Shown here piece after piece: positions 1 to 10,212 of a stretch of DNA of 64,000 nucleotides (position 1 is the stretch's first letter; every line of letters begins with the position of its first letter). Source of the stretch: Hirundichthys speculiger (Eukaryota; Chordata; Actinopteri; Beloniformes; Exocoetidae); assembly GCA_018398805.1 (NCBI GenBank), contig JAGFBZ010000899.1, positions 1-64,000 of the forward strand, written 5' to 3'. Made by a program: the position numbers and the translations under genes. The notes beneath the pieces were generated by a model. The model made no database searches. It was given only the letters and a program-made list of their open reading frames with translations, and was not told the DNA's origin.

Positions 1-19
1 CTGAAATCCACCACCAGGG

Positions 20-415
20 TTCAAATTTTTCAACGCAGACGAAGCAAATAACACTCTGAAAGCACTGGAGAGAGGAGTTTTGCAATCACGTTGGAGATTA
101 TGGAGGTTCCCCTTATGAATAAATGGACTTCCATACGTGTCACGAGTCCACAGAAACAGGTGGAAACGGGGAAATCTGCAAGAAAAAAAAAAAAAAGAAA
201 CACAGAGTGTAAAAGGAGTGTGTCAGTGATTCATGCTGTGCTATCTGACATGGGATCTACTGCAAAAGTTAAAATTATTCAGTGCACACAAGGCAAATAA
301 TGCTCCAAAAAAACACTGGAAGGAGTTGTTTTGCAGCTATGTCAAAGATTATGGAGGTTTGCGTACAACTGAAAATACTTTTGGATGTATCCACAGAAGC
401 GAGTAGGAAGAAAGA
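20..415. repeat. Diverged local tandem duplication
   Basis: Two collinear segments, about 20-165 and 269-410, share a series of blocks at an offset of roughly 245 bp. Both contain GCAAATAA (44-51 and 293-300), then an AGGAG/TTTTGCA stretch, then AGATTATGGAGGTT, then TCCACAGAA. By eye the identity is about 70 percent, so the event is old. The spacer holds a 14-A run near 183-196. Small open frames across the region show no recognisable protein. Confidence 0.55.
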
Positions 416-420
416 AAGAA

Positions 421-1053
421 AGGAGTTTGCACAGCAACTTAGTTTTAGACAGTATCATGCTTGAGTTGTGTGCTGGCTCTTCATTATAGTTAACTTGAAT
501 TAACAGCCACTTCAATAACAATAAAGCAACAGTGTAGGAAAGCTAATGAAATACTGAGCTGTTTCCAGCGTGCAAGTCTGACCCAGACTTCACTCGCACC
601 CACCAGCATACTACTTTCCCCTTGCATCAGCAAACAAGAGAACTGCAAAGCTTTTTATTATTCATAAAACAAGATAATATAAGCTGTCACTGGCATTGTA
701 GACGTTATTGTGGATCTTTTTTAAACACCGCATTACGCACTCGTAAAATCCCCACTTTTTATTCAATACAGCATGTCTAGACTATATTTTTATTATCATT
801 ATTGCAAGTAGCTAATCAGGATTTTATTGTGCAAGTCAATTGGGGTTTTGGTCTGCCTTTGTTTTTCTAAGTTTTTGTCATTCCTTGTGTCTCTGGGGGA
901 ATGCCAGTCAACCAGTTTGTCAGCCACCCACTCGGATTCAGATCTGATGGAGGAACCACAAGGAACCAGAAGCAGTCTGCTTGTCTCCTCGACTCTGACA
1001 ATGAAAGGAGCTGCATCGTGTAACAGACGCAAAGGAAAGTACGAAAAACTCAC
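421..1053. other. No supported gene; downstream flank of candidate exon
   Basis: I see no repeat family here. On the minus strand a reading frame stays open from about 1137 down to the stop near 799 and overlaps the candidate exon at 1054-1249 in a different frame. It could be chance, or it could be the continuation of a frameshifted old coding sequence. I do not recognise the product. Confidence 0.3.
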
Positions 1054-1249
1054 TTTTTGTTTAGTGCCACATAAATATGCAGATCCTTCAAATGTGAACC
1101 CAAACTCTGCGAGTTGGACCTGTTCTCTCTCATGCACTGTGAGTCGTTGCTCAGCCCTGCAAAGTCTTCGGTGATAATGTCGGCAATGTAATCATCGAAT
1201 ACATCACATTTAATACGATCCATGTCGTCATGGGTGACAGAGTCTTTTC
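1054..1249 (-). CDS. Candidate internal coding exon, unidentified
   Basis: On the minus strand a 196-nt open segment is bounded by consensus splice sites. An acceptor ending CCTGCAG lies just above 1249, and a donor AAAAA|GTGAGT lies at 1053-1048. The exon would enter in phase 1 and leave in phase 2, with about 64 codons free of stops. The peptide is hydrophilic and acidic at first (DSVTHDDMDRIKCDVFDDYI), then carries SNDSQ and a more hydrophobic end (LHIYVAL). The frame stays open a further 50-odd nt upstream of the acceptor, through an alternative TTTTTTGCAAG acceptor. I do not recognise the protein and see no second exon that clearly joins it. A competing open frame on the same strand (VHEREQVQLAEFGF...) overlaps it, so this may be a frameshifted pseudogene or chance. 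What is seen is the splice sites and the open frame; that it is coding is inference. Confidence 0.3.
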
Positions 1250-3350
1250 CTGCAGGGTTAGTTTTAGGGAGGACTGGGGTTTCCGGCTTGCAAAAAAGCA
1301 GGTGAACAGCCTAAACAGGTTTCTGGTCCATTTGTTTTAACACGCAGTCCCAGCCAGCAAAGTAGCTCCAAATCCTTGGCTCCTCACACGTGCGGAGGCT
1401 TCTAGATACACATGCACACAGACTAATGTTTGAAATGGTGAACCGTGTGTTTTGTTGTGTATTTGTCTCGTCTTCATTGTGGACTAAAAAAACACAATAT
1501 AAACTGAAGATAAGTGGTTTCAAATTACTTCTTGCCCTTTTATGGGCGCAGATGAGTGACATCATGAGCTAATGATGCTGATATACTGTGTAATTAAAGA
1601 TCCGTTAACATTGTTCTTAAGCTTCTGCTGTAGTCTTACCTATAGACAGCTTAAATAACACCAGCAGGGAAAACCTTAAAATAAGGAACGAGCAGTGCCC
1701 AAACTGTACACCATATGTGACTGTTGTAAATAGACATGATCCCCCAAGTGATTAAAGATTCAGTCTACTGCTGCTGATGGGAGTATAACAAATAAATACC
1801 ATCCTAAATCAAAAACTGTTGGTCTTCGCAGGAAAGCCTGCAACCTTCCAAAGAACCAAAGGCCTACGGACAATAACATCTGGCCAGAAAGATGATAGTT
1901 CATGCACCTCATTTCTGGGGAGTAAAAATGCCTGACTCAAAGCCTAATGACATATCAAAGCTTCCATTCCTAGTTTTACCTAGGTTAAGACTGTAATTTA
2001 GATGTACTGACATCAAAATGTCAAGACAGACTTTTAACATACTTGAATCCAACTTTGAAAGAGTTGGAGCACAAAGGAACTGTAGTAATCTTTAGCTCAG
2101 CAGGTCTTCCCTAAAGACATGGAGGTTAACTCTCTTTTACTGAAATGTTGAAGATTTACTTTGTTCTGTCTCTTTCATTTTCACAGTTGTTGCAAGAGGC
2201 AACCGGGATGGGAGTCCAGAGTTACTCTGGCTGGGTTTTGCTGATAGTAGGGATGTGAGACTGCGACAGGTTCACAACGTTTGTTAAAAGCAATGAAAAT
2301 GAAACTGTTATTTTAACATAAAACAACCTCTTCCTAATGTTGCTCTCAGGTTATCATGTGCCACGACTGCCTAAGATCTAATGCTTAATCTGAGGCTGAG
2401 GGATTTTGTACAAAGTAGAAAAATGATAAGGTTTCTGTCCATTTACTGTTGAAGAATAATTAGCCACAACTCTGCACATGATTGGAGATCATGTGCAACC
2501 CTACTCACCACAGAGGGAAATACTTCACTGTCGTTATGTGGAGGAGTTCAATGTAAAGAATTTATTTTTGTCGGTGCTCATTGTGTTCTTGCTGTTGCAC
2601 AGATAAAATGAAATGGATCTCCACTTAAGGCCACTGGTTTTGGTTATGTTTGTTCATATTTGTGATTTTGACTGAAATATTGAGGCAACTGCTTGATTGG
2701 TTGACATTTTGTTCATATCTCATCCTCTGTTAACAATTTAAACTGAACGGTCTCATTTTTTTAAATATTAACAAAGTTTAATCACACAATGATCTGACTT
2801 TTTGATTAATTTTTTTTTTTACACTGGCTTTTTTAGCTGGAATGAAAAGATACAATTAAACCCAATCATGTCGAATGTTTTCACTTTATTCTGGAGCTGC
2901 TTTTTACCATGTGATCCCTTTGATGTCAGTGGCTAATCAAAATCAGTTAATGGTATCCTTTTTTTTTTTTTTTTTTTGCCTTTTTTACTGTATTTTCTAA
3001 AGCTCTTTCTCTCTTTTGATTGATGAGTAAATGAAGTTAATTTTCCTCTCAGAATAAAAGGCCATTGAGTAACAGAGATGCCAAGAAAAAAAAAAAGCAG
3101 AAAAAAAAATTGAAAGCATCCCACGAGCTATATATAGGACAGATGTGGAGCTGGTAAAGCTCCTTATAATAGAGGTGGTGGTTGGTGTCAGGTTGCTCTA
3201 TTCCTCCCTCCCCTCCTTCCCCGTTCTTGCTGGCTCCCTGGCTACTTTGGCTTGGTGCTCATTATTCAGCCTCTGATGTCAGGATGTCAGTCGCTCCGCT
3301 GCACAGCTGTTAGTGGAGGTGTCCAGAAAATAGAGATGGACAGAGGGGAT
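1250..3350. other. No gene seen; AT-rich non-coding DNA
   Basis: The stretch holds homopolymer runs, notably T tracts near 2811-2821 and 2960-2977 and A tracts near 3085-3110. A sequence at 2229-2258 (GGTTTTGCTGATAGTAGGGA core) recurs in inverted form near 34086-34125, which may be a fragment of a short dispersed repeat. No coding signal is supported. Confidence 0.5.

Positions 3351-3378
<28 letters not shown>
3351..3378. repeat. Poly-G tract (28 bp)
   Basis: An uninterrupted run of 28 G on the plus strand. It can form G-quadruplex structures and is a common site of replication and sequencing slippage, so the exact length is unreliable. Confidence 0.9.
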
Positions 3379-3381
<3 letters not shown>

Positions 3382-4595
3382 GCGCTGTGGCTCTGCGCAT
3401 GCTTCCTTGCAGGTTACCACAAAAACGGCAGTCAGGGTGTCATGCAGGCTGTTTGTGTCCTGATGATGGAGCGGTAAACAACAGGTGTTACATATGGGAT
3501 GCCTGGGGGGGATAATCTAAGAAGGGATTACCTAAAATAGCCAACAGTGGATTGGATGACACAACAAGAAATTTGAAGCATTGTCAGAGATAGAGCTCCT
3601 GCCTTGCTGGCCCTCCAGCGCCCACAGACACACAGACAGGCTGCTGATGGGTACTTTTATATGTCTTGTCTTGCACTTTTTCTTTTTCACAGGTGAAGCT
3701 CCAGCACACAGTGTCCTCTTGTTTCTGTTCGTGAATGTATCAACAGCATTTTTTTTTAACCTCTGGGGAGCCACAAGACTGCAGTAAACGCCAGAGATAT
3801 TTCATCATCACGTTGAAGATAGAAACTAAAGATGTTATTTCTCCCCAAAGGCTCTGGGTTTTGATATTGAACAACCTTCACAGAGAAGCATTCTTTTTCT
3901 GTTTCCTTTCACACAGACTGAGCCTGAGGTGCTCCATGGCTTTACCTCTCGTACAAGTGAACCCATTCTTGTCCAAAAAGGTTTGTATTATGTACCAAAT
4001 TAAACGATGGTGATAACTGACAGCATTTTCTTTCCCAAGTGACAGTCAACAACATCCGATGCTGCTGTGTGAATGGCATTTAGCACCTCGCTACAATGCA
4101 CTGCTCTGCTGGAAATCCTTGGGTCCTGCCTGGGATTTGGGTGCAACTTTGATAACATTCACCTAAACATTCTTGCAGACCATAGACTCCCCCCAACCCC
4201 ACACCCAAACTCCCCAGTTTCTAAGCATTCTTCATAACCAGTGGGGACCCAAAGGATCCACTGCCAGGGCTCATTTGGAGGTTGGATTACTGAGGGCAGT
4301 GGGTTGAGAAGGGGATGATTTCAAGAAGCCATTTTTCATTCTAATAATGAAATTTGTTTTCACACTCTAGTAGAGAGTAAATGTGTGTCCTGTGATTGAT
4401 ACAAAAAACAGGTCTCAACTGGACCTTCTGCTTGTTTCTGCAGTAGTCATGCACGCTCAGTGTGTGTGACCAGTGTTGTAGACAAGCAGGAGAAGGTGGA
4501 TCATTTGTCAGGTGCCACATTTTCACTATAGTTTTGGTGAAAAACTAATAGTAGAACAAAGGACTTTTGTTCACGTAAAAAATTTCAGTTTCAAT
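3379..4595. other. No gene seen
   Basis: Unremarkable mixed sequence. Short open frames on both strands (for example 3532-3774 minus and 3735-4013 plus) show no domain, signal peptide or splice structure that I can defend. Confidence 0.5.
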
Positions 4596-4599
4596 TTAA

Positions 4600-6600
4600 T
4601 TTGAATCAAATCAAATCAAATCAACTCAAACTTTATTTATATAGCATTTTTTCATACATTAAAAATGCAACACAATGTGCTTCACAATGGAATTAAATAA
4701 AAAAATATAAAACAGGATCACAACAGAAAATAAAAACCCATCTCTATCACCCCCACATATAGACCCACGCAATCACCCACAAAGCGTACACACGCACATT
4801 CATAGTACAAAGTAAATAGTTTCGTAACATGGCAGGGCACTGAGGATCCAGGTGAGGAAGAACCACCTATGGAAGGCCATCCACACTGAGAGGCACCACA
4901 GCCTGCAACCACAGGGGGCGCCGCCACAGAGACCACCTCAACCCAGATATACCAGGGTAAACTACACATTGTGCAGAGCCCCCCAGTCCTCCAGGCCTGA
5001 GGGATCTCCAAGACGATGCCCCTGCGGGCAGACCAGACACAACTCCCAGTGTGGAGGGTCCCCATGAGGAAACACCGGAGCTAAAAACTAAAAGATTAAA
5101 AGACAGTAAAACAGGATAAAAACAGACAATAGATACAGTAATGATAAAATGTATAAAATGTGAAAATTTAAAGGTTTAGAATTTAAGAATAAAATTAAAA
5201 ATTGAATGATAATAATATGCACAAAGACTTAAAATAAATTTAAAACTTAAATTAAATAATTAAAATCAATAAATGAAGAACAGTAGAATTAAAGAACTAA
5301 GAGTAAAAGAAATCATGTAAAAGCCAGGTTAAAAAGGTGATTTTTGAGGCTTATTTTAAAAATCTCAATAGTCTCTTTGGTCCTGATGTTCTCTGGCAGG
5401 CTGTTCCACAGATGAGGACCAGAATGGCTGAATGCAGCCTCACCGTGGGTTTTTGTTCTAACTCTTGATGATTAGAAGGCCAGTGCCAGAGGACCTCAGG
5501 GTCCGTGAGGGTTGATATGATAAAAGCAGGTCAGATAAATAAGATGGCCCAAGACCGTTAAGATATTTAAAGACTAATAAAAGAACCTTAAAATCGATCC
5601 TTAAACGCACGGGAACCAGTGTAATGTGTTCCTGCCCCCTGGTCTTCATCAGCACACGTGCTGCTGAGTTCTGGAGCAGTTGCAGATTAGAAATGGTCTT
5701 TTTGAGAAGACCAGAGAGCAGGGCATTACAGTAGTCCAAACGACAAGAGATAAAAGCATGCATCAGCACCTCCGTGTTAGCCTGAGAGAGAAACGGATGG
5801 ACTCTGGCCATATTCTTCAGATGGTTAAAAACCTATCTTTGTTACATTTTTGATGTGAGGAATAAAATTAAGCCCCGAGTCAAAAATTACGCCCAGGTTC
5901 TTGACACATTTTGCAGGTTTCAGATCCTGTAGTTTTAGTAAAAGTTTCTTTCTTGCCTTCAGGACCAATGACTAAGACCTCAGTTTTGTCCTGGTTGAGC
6001 TGTAGGAAATTCTCTACCATCCATGTCTTGATAATCTGAAAATACAGTTAAAAAGTGCATCAATTGGTCCTGTGTCATCAGTAGACACGCCAGTGTACAG
6101 CTTTGTATCATCTGCATAACTGTGGAAGCTGAAGCCGTGTCTCCTGATGACGTCTCCAAGGGGAAGCATATACAGATTAAAAAGAATTGGATCTAAGAAT
6201 CACCCTTGGGGCACCCCACACTTAATTTTATGCATTCTGGAGGAGCATGTATCCATACTTACAAAGAAAAATCGATCTGTGAGATAGGAGCTGAACCAGT
6301 TAAGAACAGTACCTGAGAGGCCGACCAGGTTTCTGAAGTCTGTTTAATAAAATGTGATGATCTACTGTATCAAAGGTGGCACTAAGATCCAGTTAAACCA
6401 AGACGGTGAGTTTTTGTGCATCTGCGTTAAACCTGATTTTGTATAAAATCTTTAAAAGGGCTGTCTCTGTACTGTGGTTCATCCTAAAACCAGACTGAAA
6501 TTTCTCTAAAATATTATTTTTAACAAAGAAATAATTTTCTTAAATAAAAACCAGTTTTTCTAAAAATTTTTTTGAAGGAATATTTGCTTACTTTTTAGAA
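4600..6600 (-). mobile_element. L2-like LINE, 5'-truncated, minus strand
   Basis: The element reads right to left. Reverse-transcriptase motifs lie at its right side: GVPQG at about 6200-6217 followed by DPILFNLYMLPLG, then the catalytic YADD at 6107-6118 with TKLY after it. Farther on, at 5458-5811, is the L2/CR1-type C-terminal region (CRLDYCNALLSGL, LQLLQNSAARVL, LVFKYLNGLGPSYLSDLL). It continues near 5335-5460 with HGEAAFSHSGPHLWNSLPEN, the usual end of the ORF2 protein in this group. The 3' UTR follows, and the element ends near 4605 in a TATATAAATAAAG motif and a TTTGA-type short repeat tail, as fish L2 elements do. The endonuclease domain is missing, so this is a 5'-truncated copy. It is dead: an in-frame stop replaces the Ser after GVPQG, and there are other frame breaks. 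The right boundary near 6600 is approximate. Confidence 0.8.
5330..6225 (-). pseudogene. LINE reverse transcriptase remnant
   Basis: This is the coding part of the L2-like element: the palm motifs GVPQG and YADD, the thumb region and the C-terminal tail. In an intact element the protein nicks target DNA and copies the element RNA into the genome by target-primed reverse transcription. Here only the RT half is present. The frame breaks just after GVPQG (TGA in place of a Ser codon) and between the YADD segment and the open part at 5458-5811. The longest intact piece is 117 codons. It cannot encode a working enzyme. Confidence 0.75.
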
Positions 6601-6727
6601 GCGTTGCCTAGCTGCAGTAATCGCATGGATGATTGGGTGTTATAAATGAAATGGCGTTATTGCCAAAACATTTCCTGATCTAGCTCTGTAACTGGAAGAC
6701 AGCGGAGATGTCTTGAAAGTCATCATA

Positions 6728-7108
6728 ATCTACTGCATAAAGTGTGTGCAGCGGCCCCCTGGTGGGTTATCATGGTACTGCAGGTGGGCCGTGAGAGGTC
6801 ATTAAAATTAAACAAATATGTTTTAAATCCTCGATCTTTTTTAAATATGGTTGTAATTATTGTAAAATATTCATGAATTTATTTAAAAAAAACATTAAGA
6901 AGTAATAAAACAAACCAGTTAAGTGTTCTTCATCTTAACTTAATAATAAGTGTCACCTTATTTGTTGACCCCTTACATTGATATCGGAACGTAGCTTCTT
7001 CGCTTGTATGTTGATCACAGTTGTGATCAAAGGTGGGCTGCAGAGATTTTTCACATTTCAAATTGGGTCATGGTATTCTGAAGTTTGGGAATAGTAGCTG
7101 ATCTACTG
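6728..7108 (-). mobile_element. hAT-like non-autonomous element (365 bp) with 8-bp TSD
   Basis: The sequence 6736-7100 is bounded by a perfect direct repeat ATCTACTG at 6728-6735 and 7101-7108. Eight-bp target duplications are the hallmark of hAT transposons. Read on the minus strand it begins CAGCTACTATTCCCAAACTT and ends near CACCAGGGGGCCGCTG. It has no coding capacity. The same family, in the opposite orientation, occurs at 21439-22724, where it carries a further insertion. Blocks shared by the two copies include AAATGTGAAAAATCTCTG, GGGGTCAACAAATAAGGTG and CACGGCCCACCTGCAGTACC. Confidence 0.8.
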
Positions 7109-8587
7109 GATGGTTTGAAAGTGGGTGTAGTTATAATAAGCAGAAGTGGGGATCACACCAGGAGGAGTTGGTCTTGGTGAATGAACAAATACAAACTCAA
7201 TAACTTTCTTTGATGTTATTAATGTTTGTTATTTTGTCTGGTATTTTAATATGTTCCTCCCTCATCATGTCTCTCTGGGAGGCAACACTATATTGTAATC
7301 ATTTATGTATTTATGTGTGATATCATGATAAAGACTCAAACATATTTAATGACAACAGAAATAAGATGAAATATAGAGACTGAACACAAGAAACCTTGAA
7401 TTCTGCAGCCAGATGCTGAACTTAAATAGAAACAGTGTTTGGTGAGTTCCCCCTTTTAAGGTGCATATTTTCCTGGGCTGAGCCTTGACAGCAAACTGAG
7501 CGTGAGTTGAGCAGATTTTTAGTGTATGCATCAGATGGGATGAGAAGTTAAACCCAAAACAGACATTTCCACACGCAATGAAATGATCGCTGCTTTTCTT
7601 TCGTGGCACTTACTTGTGTATCTTTCATTACACGCACACACATAGACGTACACACACACACCCCTACACACACTGCATGCCAAGCAATAATCTGATGGGC
7701 AGAGCTTCACCCAGATGGTCTGATTCATATTCCTGCTGTTAGCTGCTGATGTTAAACAGGTGCTACCTGACCTTCATTCCACTACTGCTCTGCCTTCATT
7801 CCTTCCACCATATTTCCTTTGCTCACAATCTCACTTTTCTTTTTTCTTCTTAGCAATGTTAACAATGAAGTGCTGTAATACAGATGCCCTGATTCTACCA
7901 ATATTCTAATCAGGGGCCAATGATCGTCTTGTATAAACTCGGCCTGAAGCCATTGTCTCCCAGACAGCATTTTGGTGCCGTCAGTCATTATGTTCTGTTA
8001 CTTTAATGAGATCTTCTTTCCATTCTGGAAACCAGCGCTGTTCTGTACCTATCAAAGCCGACTTGTTAATGTTGATCAAAACATTGCTTTCCTACACTTA
8101 AGTGACTTTCTAGCAGCCATGCTGAGGCGTGTGCCCACTTTGCCTAATGACCCATGCTGGGATGATTGTTTGTCTTTCTCTCTAGGGGGGAAACGATTGA
8201 TTGGGCAAATATTTTTTTACTGGAAACCAATCTGATTAAAATTCAAAGACCGAGTATTTCAGACTCCTGCGGTTTCTTCGTGCCGTACAAATCAACATGT
8301 AGCTACGCTTATCTAACCTACGCTGATATGATTCCAAGTGGTGCTAAAAAAAAAAAAAAAGACTGCTCAGTCAATTAGTGGGCTTGTGGGAAGCAGCAGA
8401 TACCCTCTATTTATTTGGCCAAACATTGCAAACAGATGAAACACGCTCCTGCTGTCAGGCGCTTCTTTCCTGATGTTCTGTGAAGTTTTTAATTATGTCA
8501 GAAATTTACGTTCTGAGAAAGTGGATCATTCAGATCAAGTTTGTTTCCCAGGCTTGAGTAAACATCTATGAACAACCTCTCCCACTT
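7109..8587. other. No gene seen
   Basis: It contains an imperfect CA-rich patch near 7630-7675 and an A run near 8345-8360. Open frames of 60-90 codons on both strands look random. No splice-site and frame combination stood out. Confidence 0.5.

Positions 8588-8614
<27 letters not shown>
8588..8614. repeat. (CA)n microsatellite
   Basis: A pure CA dinucleotide repeat of about 13 units. Confidence 0.9.
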
Positions 8615-8619
<5 letters not shown>

Positions 8620-9989
8620 CGTGCATACAAGCTAATGTGGGAATGGAATGCCACCGTACTTAATACTGTATTCTTTTAACACTATTTGCAAAGTTTAAGA
8701 CGACAAATACGTGTTTAAGTATGTTCCTGTTCGATTCATAGCTGGGCCAGAGAATCATAACAAGCCACTTTGGGGTGTGAAAAAGCCATTAATCCTGCCT
8801 CGGGGTTTAAGATAATATCTCTCTCTCTGCTGAATGAGGAGATACACAAAGGGAGCAGGGGAAGGTGGTAATCCAAGCTTTGGGCCAGTGTGACCGGTTA
8901 TCGTATTGACTGTGAGAGGCCAAGATTGCATCCTCCGTTTCCCGTGGCTCAGAGAAAAGAGTGAATTCTCCGTCGTGGTGTTGGATGTCACAGGATCTAC
9001 TCGCTGGTCTCGTTACCTGCGTACCCCTGGGGATGTATTTATTTTTACGAGCAAATGTGAGCCACACTAAATATCTTAACATAAGACTGCATCTTTTCTA
9101 TATGGTGCGTCTGATTTTGGAGCATTTGGGAGCCGTCCTACTAATCATGCTATCATGCTACAGGGTAACGGAAAAAGATGCCCCGGAATAAAGTAACACA
9201 TTTGCAGAAAGTGTGGGAATATACGGCTCAAAGTGTTCAAGATCTGAGGTGTCCCAAGGTAACTATTTGTAGCTTGGATTTCCAGCTCTCTGTTTGACCA
9301 GGGTGTGCACTCGTGCTGTGTTGGAGCGAAGTGGGAGTGGGGAAAGATGAAAGCTGAAACGAGCTGCAGATGAATGACACTTCACCGTAGTTTTAATGGC
9401 GTTGACTTAAGAGCCCCACTACTTTTAAACCATTTGTGATTACAGATTTACAGGTGAGAAAGACTGATCAAAAATCTATTTGAGCCCACCTGACGTTTCT
9501 TAACAAGCAGAGTGCACAGGGAGACCTCCATCAGCAGGGCTGTGGGGCAGCTTTATGCAGCCTCAGCTGGTGGTCTGCGTCTCCATTACCAAGAACTGCT
9601 CTGCAACGGGAATTTTCGGGGATTTCTGTGGGTTCTCTGAGTGCAGAGGTGAGGGGATATTAATCAGATTATAAGACATAACTAAGGATAACACTGCTCA
9701 TGCTTTGAATTCCTCATGGATAATGCAAAGCTCTAAGCCGACTGGATGACATTCAGGAGATCATTGAACGCTCATTACAACCCTACACACAACTACATAC
9801 AACCCTTGGAACTCAGATTTACAAAAAATGACTTTTAAGTATCTCTGAAGGATACAGGTCCTCTGTGTTTGACTCCTGTGTGTGAGTGCCACATGATGGC
9901 AGAGGCTTTTCCAGCAGTCACTATATAAAGGCAGCGGTTTATCTCAAAGTGATATGAACCCTGAATGTTCCCACTGCATGACAGGGTGA
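8615..9989. other. No gene seen
   Basis: The sequence is moderately mixed, with short overlapping open frames at 8755-9191. None shows a recognisable domain, and I see no repeat family. Confidence 0.45.
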
Positions 9990-10030
9990 CTCTAAGACAG
10001 TGGTTCTCAATTACTGTTATGCAGCAAACC

Positions 10031-10061
<31 letters not shown>

Positions 10062-10212
10062 ATCTATCGTCGTATATGTGCAATTACACCGTATTCCAAT
10101 ACAGCAAAAAAAAAAAAAAAAAAAAAGCATGTTCCCCAGGGTCATGCGCGCACCCCGCACCGCGACACCCCAAGGGGTCGCGTCCCACTATTTGAGAGGG
10201 ACTGCTCTAAGA
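9990..10212. mobile_element. hAT-like MITE (207 bp) with 8-bp TSD
   Basis: The element 9998-10204 is flanked by identical CTCTAAGA at 9990-9997 and 10205-10212. Its ends are CAGTGGTTCTCAA and, read from the other side, CAGTCCCTCTCAA, a classic Charlie-type hAT terminal inverted repeat. The interior holds C and A homopolymer runs (10031-10058 and 10106-10126) and a GGGGTCGCG block near the right end, as in many vertebrate hAT derivatives. It has no coding capacity. Confidence 0.85.
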
